The notes under the pieces: generated by a model
What the model saw: the letters and a program-made list of their open reading frames with translations, nothing else
Told to the model about the DNA's origin: nothing
Database searches by the model: none
Made by a program: the position numbers and the translations under genes
In this document: in pieces, positions 44,213 to 55,347 of the stretch
Numbering within the stretch: position 1 is the stretch's first letter
Layout of the letters: every line of letters begins with the position of its first letter
Source of the DNA: Yarrowia lipolytica
Lineage: Eukaryota; Ascomycota; Dipodascomycetes; Dipodascales
Assembly (NCBI RefSeq): GCF_001761485.1
Contig: NC_090770.1
Coordinates: 434,001 to 498,000 of the forward strand
Reading direction: 5' to 3'
Length of the DNA: 64,000 bases

Positions 44213-45500
44213 CTAGCTGATACTCTTCGTCATGCCCATCTTCATAGTCTTCCACCACCTTTCCTTCTCCGGTTTCTTCGACAGATCATACTCTGCCCTT
44301 CCAGGATCAACCTTGGTATGTACTGTCAACATCTTCTTTAGCCCCTCCATCATCTTGGACGAAAAGTACCATGCTCCAAACTCGCCGTTCGAATAGCCAG
44401 CAAATATGTGACTGGCATCATCGGCCGTCTCGATATCAGTAACGGTACCATTAGCCAAATCAATGATTTCAGCTCCTGCTTCGGTTCCGTAGCACGTGTA
44501 CCGCTGTGCGTCACGTGATTTACTTCCCTGATCGCCCCAAAACCGACCATCTATGCCATGGATCATTCGGTCTTTGCGGTAGTACATGTTGGTTCCGTCC
44601 AGGAACACAGGTATATAGGCCAGGCCCTTTCCTGTGCACTTTGTAAACCAAACAATTGAAAGTGGCCACAGCGTCGATATTTGCTGACGTTGAAAATAGA
44701 TCAACCATGCGTTTGTGATACAAGTCAGCCAAACGAAACGTTCGCGATGTCTGAGGAGCATCTTGGTAGTAAGTCGAGATGTAACTTGATCTGTTGGAGA
44801 ACTCTGGAGATTCGTAGTACTTTTGGCTGTACCCAAATCCCTGGCCGTCTCGAAAATCAGTTGAGACACGTGGCAACAAAAAACATTCTGTTCCTGAACG
44901 AGCCACTATCACAGCGTCATTCATATAAATGTTGGTCAATTCGGCCATTTTTGCTGGTAGAACCACAGAAATGTCCTTGTAAGTCACTTGTACCTTGTGG
45001 CCGTCCACTGAGTCGATCCTGCCCATCTCATCTCTCCCTGGAATGATTTCACGAGCCCTCAGAGACCGTCCATCGATAGCGTACTTGTCTTTCAAAATGA
45101 GCTCTTCATTGACCTTGGAGTGATCGCAACCAACTAGGAGACCTCTGAAATCGCTCGGAAGACGTCCATATACCTGTATAGCAGGCAGGATCCGAGCTTC
45201 CGACTTTTTCCCTGGAGGGGTGTCCACCTGCTCAACTGACTCGATAGCCCTCCATTTAGAGCTGCGCAAACGCGCCACAAATACCAGGGCACAATCTGTC
45301 CACGTCTCTAGTTCCGATCCGGCTTCTCCTGGCTGAATCACAGCATTTCGTCCCAGCACCTTGTGTTTGACAATCTCATCGGCCTGTTTGAAGGCCTCGT
45401 TCCAGAAAGAGCTAACTTGCCGGAGATCAACACAGGCCTCAATCTCACAAAATGAGAATATGGCGAGCGCAATCTCGAGCGGAATGGCACTCTCAGCCAT
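44213..45500 (-). pseudogene. Frameshifted F-box-like gene
   Basis: The chosen start MAESAIPLEIALAIFSFCEI (45500) begins an F-box-like region; MAIKPTEN 8 codons earlier is also possible. Conservation with the family runs in one frame to YTCVPGR near 44600, matching YCVAPGR in the gene at 6374-7540. It then continues in another frame from NMYYRKDRMIHGIDGRF to the C-terminal block GEFGAWYFSSKMMEG, which matches the paralogs. One frameshift near 44591-44600 therefore separates two otherwise good halves. The break is probably recent or a sequence error. In intact form this would be an SCF-type receptor by family. Confidence 0.7.
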
Positions 45501-45981
45501 GTTTTCAGTCGGTTTTATCGCCATATCAAGGTGTCGTTGTGGGGTTACATCTGCATCATGCATTAGTTGCATATTCCGATGCATGTCGAACCTTGTTATG
45601 GAAATGATCATCGGGAAACGAAACACATGAAACACATCGCGGCAGTTATTTCCACGCAAGGTTTATGTAGTCACGTGCAAATCACATGTGAGTGTGTCAT
45701 CACGTGAGAAAAAAAATGTACATTTGCTGATATATTGTGTAATAACGCTGTTCCACCAGATACCCACAAGACTACTTTGTGGATCTAACTATAGATACTG
45801 ACTTTGGATCTGACTCTTCATTTGTGTGTAAGAGTCATGGATTAGACAGCAGATTCTCTCTGGAGATAATAGGAATCATCTGCATGGGTTTCAGTACTGG
45901 TACTTGTAGCTCGTCTATGATTAGATCAATTATTACTAATATACAATGTTTGAGTGACCCATGAAGTAGACCCTGTCTCTT
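45501..45981. other. Intergenic, no supported gene
   Basis: AT-rich DNA with ATCACGTGAG near 45700. No gene is supported. Confidence 0.55.
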
Positions 45982-47463
45982 CTACTTCCTCTCCAAAATA
46001 TCCGAATTCTTGGCCTTTTCGGCATACTTCAAAAGCTCCTCTCTAGGGTCCTGTCGATACGCCTTGTCAGTGGTAGCATCAACATGCTTCTGGTCAGGGG
46101 TTCCCCAAACATCCAGCTTATTGTCTGGGTGGTGACTAGCGGCCTGCTTCTTGCGCTTCTGGTTGTCTTTGTGGAAGTCGTCAGCAAAGGGGTTGACAGT
46201 TTTGAGCGACGTGGACGATACATCGACGGTCTGAAGAACATCGTCAATGTCTCGCTTTCGATGGCCTCGCTCAAGAACCGCCAGGGCCCCCTTTGAGGAC
46301 AGCTCAGGGGAGAACAGCATCTGTAACTGCCCATTTTCGAGTCCTAGGCAGATCTGATTGAGGCCCGCGTGCCAAGAAACACATTTGGCAGGTGATCGAA
46401 GCTTGCATTTGTAGACCTCAGCCAAGTCACTGCTATCAAGAATCCGTAACGAGTCAGAAACAGCAACTATGTACTTCGAGTCTGGTGAATAGGCAGTGCT
46501 GGTAACAACTTCATCAAGGTTGTTCTCCAGTTGAACCTTGAGATCCTTGGAGAGGATCTTCAGAGACTTGTCGGTGGTCGTGACCACCAGGTTGGTACTA
46601 TTGGATGTCAAACTGGTCACCTCCACCTGTAGAGTAGACATAGATCTGGAGTAGCCATTGGACTTGCTATAGGTTATCAGAGAGTCCTTGGTAGCAGCAA
46701 CGATGAGGCCATCCAACGCTGCTAGATGGTAAACCACCCCAGAATCGTCACCAGCGACCTTCTTGACCCCCTTGGTCTTGGTCACAATCACATTTGTCTG
46801 CTTCAGAGACCCAGGAGTGTACTTCCAAATCCGCACTGTCTGGTCACGTGAGGAGGTCACAAACTCACAGCCGCCCAGTGCGATACCCGTTAGTACCGTC
46901 GCAGTATGTCCCTTTGTGTTCTGAGGCGTCACGAGGTACATGTCACCTTCCACAGACTCTGCCAGTTCCTGTCCGTCTCTACTGTAGATCTTGACTTTCT
47001 TCGTCTCAGAAACGGCCAGAACAATGTTGCTGGGATCATGTGCCAGGCAAGTGACTTGGGCATCTTGATCCACCTCTCTGAAAGGCTTATCAAGAGTGGG
47101 GAAGTCATAGAACTCCGTTTTTCGTCCGGTGGCCAGAATCAATCTGCTGCCAGACTTCTCCTGAACAAGGCACGAGACTGGCTGTTTCGAGATGCTCGCA
47201 AACAATTCATGTGATATTGGCAGTTCGTCGAGTTCGTCGTCGTCATCGTCGTCATCATCGTCATCACCGTCGTCGTCATCGTCGTTATCGTCATCGGTTT
47301 GTTGGCCTTTTGGCTGATTTCGATGCTTGAAGTCCTCACGAAGAGCAAGGCTCAGCTTGTGGTCGAGATTGGACGTCTCCTGCTGTTTTCCAAACGATGT
47401 GAGCTGTGTTAGAGCCGTTCTTGAGTAGTTGCTGTGCCCCTTGCCACTAGTACTCACCTCCAT
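45982..47463 (-). CDS. WDR70-like WD40 repeat protein, two exons
   Basis: The protein begins Met-Glu at 47463, and a 54-nt intron (47404-47457) lies after the second codon. The mature product (about 475 aa) has a long acidic run (mostly Asp, residues about 45-70), PISHELF, then WD40 blades. These include GDMYLVTPQNTKGHTATVLT, FVTSSRDQTVRIWKYTPG and YIVAVSDSLRIL. The C-terminal tail QDPREELLKYAEKAK is the hallmark of the WDR70 family. In other fungi and animals WDR70 acts in the nucleus in histone H2B ubiquitylation at DNA breaks. The N-terminal part before the Asp run is short. The gene is divergent with the Nudix gene at 47742. Confidence 0.8.
   Translation of the reverse strand: MEVSTSGKGHSNYSRTALTQLTSFGKQQETSNLDHKLSLALREDFKHRNQPKGQQTDDDNDDDDDGDDDDDDDDDDELDELPISHELFASISKQPVSCLVQEKSGSRLILATGRKTEFYDFPTLDKPFREVDQDAQVTCLAHDPSNIVLAVSETKKVKIYSRDGQELAESVEGDMYLVTPQNTKGHTATVLTGIALGGCEFVTSSRDQTVRIWKYTPGSLKQTNVIVTKTKGVKKVAGDDSGVVYHLAALDGLIVAATKDSLITYSKSNGYSRSMSTLQVEVTSLTSNSTNLVVTTTDKSLKILSKDLKVQLENNLDEVVTSTAYSPDSKYIVAVSDSLRILDSSDLAEVYKCKLRSPAKCVSWHAGLNQICLGLENGQLQMLFSPELSSKGALAVLERGHRKRDIDDVLQTVDVSSTSLKTVNPFADDFHKDNQKRKKQAASHHPDNKLDVWGTPDQKHVDATTDKAYRQDPREELLKYAEKAKNSDILERK
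47404..47457 (-). other. 54-nt intron that leaves the frame open
   Basis: On the reverse strand ATGGAG is followed by GTGAGTA, the preferred Yarrowia 5' site, and the stretch ends in CTAACACAG, the preferred Yarrowia branch/3' signal. It is 18 codons long with no stop, so the unspliced RNA would also encode a protein with 18 extra residues after Met-Glu. Confidence 0.75.
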
Positions 47464-48281
<818 letters not shown>

Positions 48282-48482
48282 GTGAGACATCTGTCTCTAC
48301 TACTGAAAAATACTTGATAATATTTATTGCGTTCACATTACATCCAAGTATGTACTCGTACCTACTTGTACACTTCAACGTTATCACCATGTATTATAAC
48401 TTATGCTTGACTTTTTATAGAAGATGCGAGCATCTCAGATTAACGTTCCAGCTTGTGGAGCACGCTGCATTCGTACTCCTTG

Positions 48483-50840
48483 TCACGTTCGATTCGTCTT
48501 CCACAGCTTATCTTTCTGACCTCCAAAGAAGAACCCCGAACTGTTCTTCATGTTGGGACTCTTGGCCGGGTTGGGCTGGAAAGTATGTGGAATATCCTGA
48601 TTAGTAATCGTGATGTCTCCGTCGTCGTCTTCGCCCTCGCTGTCTGCTCCCACGTGATGCAAAGTGACAGAATTGAAATTCTGGAAGGGGTCGTAATCGC
48701 CCTCCCGCCCGTAACTTCGAGGTCCCGCCACTGAATTGGTTGATGATCGGTCGGTGTTGACCGACAGCACCGACGATATCGACTTGTCCTGCTTCTTGTC
48801 GGTCACAAAGTCCACCGACGAAGAATCCTTCATAGTTCGGAAGTTGACAGCATCAGCTCCCCGACTAGGAACAGGAACCAAGGGAGGCGTTTGGTTTCGT
48901 AGCAGAGCCCACTGTGTGTTTTTGAAGAAGGGATGGTTCTTGATATCAGATGCACCAGCCTTGGAGCCCATTCGCTTGTGTTCATCCTTGATCAGCAGCT
49001 TTCGAATCAGATTCTTACACGACGACGAAATGGACTGGTATCCCGAGCCGCTAGGAAAGTTGACTTCCTGTTTCAGAACGTTAGAGAAGGTCAGGTTTCT
49101 GTTCTTGCCCTTGAAGGGAGTCATGCCGAACAGCATCTCATAGATGAGAATGCCCAAGGTCCACCAATCCACCGCGGAAGTGTGTCCGTTACCCCGAATG
49201 ACTTCGGGAGCAATGTACTCCTCGGTGCCGACAAACGAGTTGGTTCTGAAGTTTGCAATGCACGATTTGGTGTCCAACTGGGGCACGTTGGTGGAGCTCT
49301 GGATAGTTGGTGCACCAAGCTGCTCCGATTGCTTGGACAAGTCGAAATCAGATAACATGATGTGGCCAGACTGATGCAACAAAATATTCTCGGGCTTGAG
49401 ATCCCGGTAGATGTATCCCATCAAATGCAAGTACTCCAGAGCAGCAGTCACCTCGGCAGCGTAGAACTGTGCGTCGGCCTCTGCCACACACTTTCGCTCG
49501 CGGGTCTGAAGCGCTCGGAAAAACTCACCTCCCATGCAATACTCCATACACAGGTACAGGTAGTCATTCGACTGGAAGGAGTGGTAGAGGGTGACGATGA
49601 AGGGGTGGTTGGATGTAGCGAGAATCTCCTGCTCGGCAAATGCTCGCTTGATCTTATTTCGCTTGATCATCTCCTTCTTGGATAGCACCTTCATGGCATA
49701 TAGTTTGGTTGACTTCTTCTCTTTGACCAGGTACACCTTTCCCACGTCTCCCCGTCCCAGCAGTCGGATCTTCTCGAACGACGAGGGCCCCACCTCCACA
49801 TCACAAACCTTTATCGAGTTGGATGAGTAGGTTCGTGCAAACGACTTTGAGTTGGTTCGAGATCGCGACTGGGGGGTGGCTGATCCGGAGCGGCTGTTCT
49901 GGCCGTGGCTGCCGTTTCCGTGATTAATGCCGTCGTTGAGAGGCGCAGAGTGGGTTCGGTCTCTGTCGGTAATGGGGTCCGAGGGATGTTGCTGCTCCTC
50001 CCGCACGAGGTCCTGCAGACGCACATCTTCCGAGCCGGCAGGAATAATAGGCAGATGCTGTTGATGGTGGCCACCGGAGTGAGAATGCGAGTTGGAAATG
50101 GCATTCTTGACGTTGGGTTCTGAAGCCACCCGTCGAATGTTCTTACGGGGATGCTGTCCGGGCACGCCGAGACCTCCGTAGTTGCTGCTGTTGTTGTTGT
50201 TGTAGTTGTAGTTGTTGCTATTGTTGTTGGGGGAGGGTGAGGAAGGAGGCGAGTGGAAGTTTGGCGAGTTGGGAGAGGCGGATCCGCTCATATGCGCAGG
50301 CTGAACGGGCCACTCGTCGACCACGGGGACAGGCTTGGTGGAGTCCATGGGGTCGACGGCCTCGTCCTCCGGGGTGTGTGCTGCCAGGTGTTTGGGGTAA
50401 TGCAACTTGGGGGCAAACTCGGAAGGGATGTCCGGCACGGTGGGGACGGAGCCGTGGTGTTGGTTGTGCTGGTCGGGTGTGTTTGTGTCCTTGGTGGAGG
50501 GGGTGGAGGGCGATCTACCCCGCAGAAACCGCTGTTTGAACGACGATTTGGTCTCCTTGTCGTCAGGCGGAGGCGAGGTGTTGGACGCGCCCGGGACGCC
50601 CTGGACATGGATCGTGGGCGTGGGGTCGTATTTGGGGAATGCAATTTCTTCGTCGGGGCCGTTGCCCGAGTTGGCCACGGGGCTGTTTGTGTTGTTGAAC
50701 TTGAAGAAGCTCTTGAGCCGTTGGGGGAACGTGATCTCTTTGCCCGAGTCTTTGGCGGTCGTGGTGTCGTCTCCCGGACCTAGAGTGAGGGCTGCCGACG
50801 CCGACGTCGACCGGTTTCGCTTAAACACGTCGTCTACCAT
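48483..50840 (-). CDS. AGC kinase, flippase-kinase type (Fpk1/Kin82/Nrc-2)
   Basis: The protein has 785 residues. The first 340 or so are low-complexity and regulatory (poly-Asn near residues 205-220, many Ser/Thr-Pro). The kinase domain starts about residue 355 with [18 protein letters not shown], then [10 protein letters not shown] (ATP Lys), [12 protein letters not shown] (catalytic loop) and LSDFDLSKQ (DFD in place of DFG, typical of Fpk1/Nrc-2 and AGC VIII kinases). An insert leads to [13 protein letters not shown]. The end follows the AGC C-terminal tail ([15 protein letters not shown]). Fpk1-type kinases phosphorylate P4-ATPase flippases and affect membrane asymmetry and polarity; Nrc-2 affects hyphal growth. 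The choice between FPK1 and KIN82 is not decidable here. Confidence 0.92.
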   Translation of the reverse strand: MVDDVFKRNRSTSASAALTLGPGDDTTTAKDSGKEITFPQRLKSFFKFNNTNSPVANSGNGPDEEIAFPKYDPTPTIHVQGVPGASNTSPPPDDKETKSSFKQRFLRGRSPSTPSTKDTNTPDQHNQHHGSVPTVPDIPSEFAPKLHYPKHLAAHTPEDEAVDPMDSTKPVPVVDEWPVQPAHMSGSASPNSPNFHSPPSSPSPNNNSNNYNYNNNNSSNYGGLGVPGQHPRKNIRRVASEPNVKNAISNSHSHSGGHHQQHLPIIPAGSEDVRLQDLVREEQQHPSDPITDRDRTHSAPLNDGINHGNGSHGQNSRSGSATPQSRSRTNSKSFARTYSSNSIKVCDVEVGPSSFEKIRLLGRGDVGKVYLVKEKKSTKLYAMKVLSKKEMIKRNKIKRAFAEQEILATSNHPFIVTLYHSFQSNDYLYLCMEYCMGGEFFRALQTRERKCVAEADAQFYAAEVTAALEYLHLMGYIYRDLKPENILLHQSGHIMLSDFDLSKQSEQLGAPTIQSSTNVPQLDTKSCIANFRTNSFVGTEEYIAPEVIRGNGHTSAVDWWTLGILIYEMLFGMTPFKGKNRNLTFSNVLKQEVNFPSGSGYQSISSSCKNLIRKLLIKDEHKRMGSKAGASDIKNHPFFKNTQWALLRNQTPPLVPVPSRGADAVNFRTMKDSSSVDFVTDKKQDKSISSVLSVNTDRSSTNSVAGPRSYGREGDYDPFQNFNSVTLHHVGADSEGEDDDGDITITNQDIPHTFQPNPAKSPNMKNSSGFFFGGQKDKLWKTNRT

Positions 50841-53800
50841 CTTTGTGGGTTGGTTGGTGTGAATTAGATGGGCTGTGCAGAGCGGTTGGATGTTTGTGGA
50901 ACCTTGTGTCTGGGTGCTGTGTCTGTTTCCTGGTCGTCTGTGTGTACGTGGTCGTCTGGGGTCACTTGTCTGGGCTGGTGGAGTCTTCCTTTGCCGCCAC
51001 TCTCACAAATGCAATAAGTCAAAGTGCAGTCAAGTCAAGTCAAGGCCAGTAGTCGAGGCGAGTCAGCTGGCTGTCGGTGTGTACAGAGTCTATGTGCTGT
51101 CTCTGCGAAGCTAGCTAAGGCTAATATGCGGGTCTCCGCTAAATGTCGCAAGCCCAAAAGGAAGGTTGAGAGGGGACGATGGGGACCCGCGAGCGGTGGC
51201 TGGCTGGGGCGGGTTTGGACATGAGCGGACTCGCCAGAGCCAGGCGGTTAAATCCGTGCAACTATCTCGCCAATCCGCCCTCAACACGTCCTCCGGGACC
51301 CTCCATCGTCCCCCAAGACCGGAGTTAACACGCGTTATTTCGGAAACCCAAACCCTACGCCCGGTCTCACCCTCGTTTATTGCGTTAATCTGGGCTCCGA
51401 GAATGGGTTTCGGGACAAGCTCAGTGTGCACGAGCTTCTGCTTGGGACGGCGTTTGAGACGTACCTGGGTTATGTAAGCCGCCATCTCCGGAGCCACACC
51501 TCCGTCACGTCTCTTTTTCGTGTTCCCGTGCCGCCCTGATGCCGTTTCGGGCTCACAACCACGAGCTTCTTTTTCTTGTATTGATGTCTCACATACAGTA
51601 GACTATTGGATTGTAGCTACTGTAGCTACTTGTAGCCATCATGCCTGGTCTGGGAAGTGCTACTTGTAGTAGCTTGATTCGGTAGACTGAACACGTGACC
51701 CAACTACATGTAATCCCTTGTGTGCTCTCGTACTCGTATCGTCCTTTAAGCGACAAATAATAACTGTCTCCGCGCACGCAAAGTCACTCAGCACTCGATG
51801 CAGTGTGTCGCCCTCAACGCTGGAACACCGCGGAAGCTTGCTAGCAAAGCGCACGGCGTTAAACTGTGGGTTTAAGCATGTTATAAATGCGTCTTTTTGG
51901 GGACACGCCGATGAATGGTGGCTCTTTGGGAGAGGCGAGCCTGCTACACACATCGTTGGCGGACTGCAAAGTCACTTTTGCCAAGGACTCTTTCGGAACT
52001 TTACTTACCAAGTGGTACTCGTACTGCTTAGTCAACGTCAAGACCTCTCCAACGTTGACAAACATTGACCTGACAAAATTAGCTCCAATGCCCACTGTAG
52101 ATCGGGGTGGCATGACTTTTGGCAGATGCAATAGACACACAGATGTCTTTCTGACCGGACCTTCCCGCCAGTCGCCGGTGCCGAGCTCCATATCGCCACC
52201 CCAAACGGGCTTCCATTTCTCTGTTGTCTCCTGTTCGAGGCCCCCACAAATCACCCTCGCTTTTATCGCCAACTTTATACGGTGCCCATCTCCCAAAAGA
52301 GGTTGTCATTCCCAGGTCAACCGGCACCTCGGAAGCGGACCGTGTACGTTTGGGGCGATTGTGTGGGATGAAGAGTGGTGATCTGCGCTGAAGAGATGGC
52401 TACAGTAGAAGAATACAGCTCGACGTGACTGGGGTTGTGTTCTGTAGTCTTGCGCTGCTCTTAATCAACTGATGTCCTAGTCGATCTCCCACTACAGCTA
52501 AAATGATGTCCATGTGCTGGTCGTCTGAGAGAGCAAGAGCCTGAGAGACGCGCTTTTCCAGACATTCCACAGCGCGTTTCTCATTTCCCCATTTTTCGCA
52601 TCTGAGAGGCTATCCGAACAAAATCTGGAAAGCTGGACCCTGTACCCAAGCCGTCGAGCTATACTTGAATGGGGAGAATTATCAGAGAAGGCAGCATTCA
52701 AGTCGTGCTCGGTATGCGGTCGCCAGTTGCAGTACACCTTTGCGAAATCAAACTGGAACCGGAAGTCACTGCTGACCAATGACGTTTTGTTGACTGGGTC
52801 TGCAACGCATCATGGACGTCTTTCATGTGATCGAGACATGGAATTTTGGTTGAGGAAAGCAATCGAGTCCAAAGAGACTGCTTGTATACATATTGCAATT
52901 GTTGACGGACCATTCTCCCACTCTCCAACTATCCCACTATACCGACCTGGTATCGCCAGCGAAGATGCGCATCACCGTCGAGTTTCTACAAGATCTGTTT
53001 ACTGTACAGTACGAATGGTATTCAAGCACAGTGACATACTACTGCGATTCCTGTGGTATTTGTACAAGTACTTCAGGCTCTTGGGAAGCTACTCGTTGAT
53101 ATCTTGATTGATACAAGTACCTACTGTACATACCTTTTGATAGCCCTCATTGAGGTGGTTAGTGCAATTCTCATAGCCCCTGAGGGAGCTGATAGACGCT
53201 TTAACTGACTTGAGATACCAAGGAATGTTTCCACGAGAGGTGGGGGATACAACAAGTACTGTACTGTACTGAGAACATTGTTGCGCTGTGAATTAACCTC
53301 GAAATTAACCTGCAAATATCGTCTTCTGTACAGAAGGAGAACTTATTCCGACTGAAACCACCCCGCTATCCACTGTTAACTACCAATCTAAGTAGATACT
53401 ATAATTCTACTTATCCTTTCATTAATTACTCAACTATAAACACGGCCTACATACTAAGGGCAACCCAGCACTTGGTGATCGTCCCTGGCATACAGGTTAG
53501 ATTTGGACAGGTGAATAATAATGAAATCTCCATTCAGGTGGCAAATAACGTCATCAGATTGCCATAGCTTCAATTACCTACGAAAACCCCATCCATGACG
53601 AGACCCAATTTTTGTTTGTTCACAGAATACTCTTAGTAGCAAAACAGCACATGGGCACAACTGCCTTCTGCACCAACTGGTCAAATATACATAGTCAAAC
53701 AGGCAAAGGAGTCGGGACTCTCTCCCTGCATTGTCGAGCTGGTCTCAGTTAGACGACTGACTGCAAAAACAAAAGTACTGTAGCGGCCAATGGAAGGGCC

Positions 53801-54220
53801 CGGGCACGATGTGTGGCCTGCCTTTGTCAAGGAACGTCACGTGAGGAATGTCTTTGTCGAGACACGTCACGTGAGGAAGCCCTTTGTCAAGGCATGCGAC
53901 TTGAGGACTGCTCTTGAGTCGACTGAACTTGGGTTGACGGCCCTGCGTCGGCAGGTCCTGTTCCGACTGTGCGACCCGCTGCTGTCTGGCTTTGTCCTAT
54001 TCTGTCCCTTTCAAGCGAGCTGACATAGCATCCTTGATACAGACTGACCTACCCGGATCACTCGAGTACACTCTGATTCTCTTGGTCTTGCTTCTCACGA
54101 CAGAATTCTCTATATCCCGCTTTTTGAACTTCTTGCAGAAGATACAAATCGCCCGCCATCTCATCGATCATCTCAGCAAATGCTTCAGATTATGGCTGAG
54201 GAAGTCTCGCATAACCGGGG
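50841..54220. other. Long stretch with no supported gene
   Basis: The start is the upstream region of the kinase gene, with (CAAGT)n near 51031-51046. Frames near 51860-52380 reach 145-164 codons on both strands but carry no domain. A 30-bp tandem repeat lies at 53821-53908. TACTGTAC motifs occur near 53005, 53123 and 53258. Confidence 0.5.
53821..53908 (+). repeat. Three copies of a 30-bp repeat containing CACGTGAGGA
   Basis: The units share CTTTGTCRAGR...GTCACGTGAGGA. Two units keep CACGTGAGGAA and the third has diverged to GCGACTTGAGGA. The repeat brings two CACGTG boxes 30 bp apart, about three DNA turns. Confidence 0.75.
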
Positions 54221-54774
54221 TTATGCTGTGGATCCAGTTCTGAAGGGCGGTACCACTTCTAGGTGGATTGACCATGGGTGGATACAATTCTTTGCAGAAA
54301 CCCTGCTCAAGACACTGTCGAATTTCGGGTGCGCGCTGGAAAAGTTGTGGAGCGCCTGCAGCGAGCCAAGTGTGTCTGTCTCCAGAGAGTCCCTGTCTTG
54401 AGATGGGGAAGCACCCTGAAAATCGTCGTCATCTGAATCATCAGATGTCGATATGGGGTAGTTGGCTCTGCGGGACATTCCTCGTGTGCCTCGGTCAATT
54501 TTCTATTGTAGAGAAGGCTGACATTCCGCTTGAGAACCGTCTCCTGGTATTGGGCCCTCGGCCTTTCAACCCAGCCAGGTCGGAGAGCGCCATTTTCCTT
54601 AAGTAGTGAAATTCTGTATGAAAAGATAGGATGAGGAACACCCCATTGGCGGCCAGCTTCCCTGTGAATGGAGCCGGTCCTGATCACCTCCAAGCAGGTT
54701 TTGGAGAGGTTCTCTGGCGGTACTGCTTCCTCTTCTTCGATGCTCGGTTTCTGAGCATGGTAGGCTGTGGTCAA
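54221..54774 (-). pseudogene. Relic with a psq/CENPB-type helix-turn-helix
   Basis: The reverse frame from 54774 includes CLEVIRTGSIHREAGRQWGV and PIFSYRISLLKENG. This fits the psq-type HTH of pogo/Fot1 transposases and related DNA-binding proteins (xxI--G-s-r-AA---gip-stL-yR). Further on, coding-like sequence appears in a second frame (DDSDDDDFQGASPSQ, then FSSAHPKFDSVLSRV). No DDE catalytic domain or terminal inverted repeats are seen. Yarrowia has a Fot1/pogo-like family (Fotyl), which could be the source. It could also be a broken host regulator. At least one frameshift is needed to link the parts. Confidence 0.5.
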
Positions 54775-55347
54775 GATAGCTCAAACGGACGTATTGATTG
54801 TACCAAGTCGCTACAGTAAGTACTGTACAGCACCGGTGGCTACTTGTAGTTGGCCAACTTCTTTATCGCATGGAAAAGTCACAGTTGATGTGTTCGGCTG
54901 AGGGTGCCATGTGGCTTACTAATGAGTTCATCTTGACTAATAGTCACCCCCAAAGACTCGTTGAGCAATTGAATTACTTGTAACTGTTGCGAAGCTGGTG
55001 GGGATAATGAAATGTCGTATCTTTGGAAACAGTCTCTACTACACTCGATCTAAGTAGGCGTCTCAGCCAATCAAGTTGGTCGTCTCAGCTTAATAAGAGC
55101 GTGGAGGTTGGCCATTTCGTACATCTGAGGTGCTTTTTTTTTGTATCGACTGGACATTCCATGGATCCAGCCACTGTTATATATACTCTATGTTCTCTCT
55201 ACCATTGTCCTCACATCACTGTTCATCTTCACTCTGCATACTGTACTGTACTTGCTTATCACCACCTGCACCGTCCTGCACCTAGTTGTACACCTCCTGC
55301 ACCTACACATGTTGACCGACGCAACATGAGATAGCACAGCCAACGAC
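54775..55347. other. Upstream region of the gamma-tubulin complex gene
   Basis: GTAAGTACTGTACAGCAC near 54817 and a TATATA sequence near 55179 (about 165 bases before the ATG). No gene is supported. Confidence 0.5.

Noticed and set aside
51859-52381. Overlapping frames of 145 and 164 codons on opposite strands
   Set aside because: Neither has a domain, good start context or a convincing composition; both can arise by chance.
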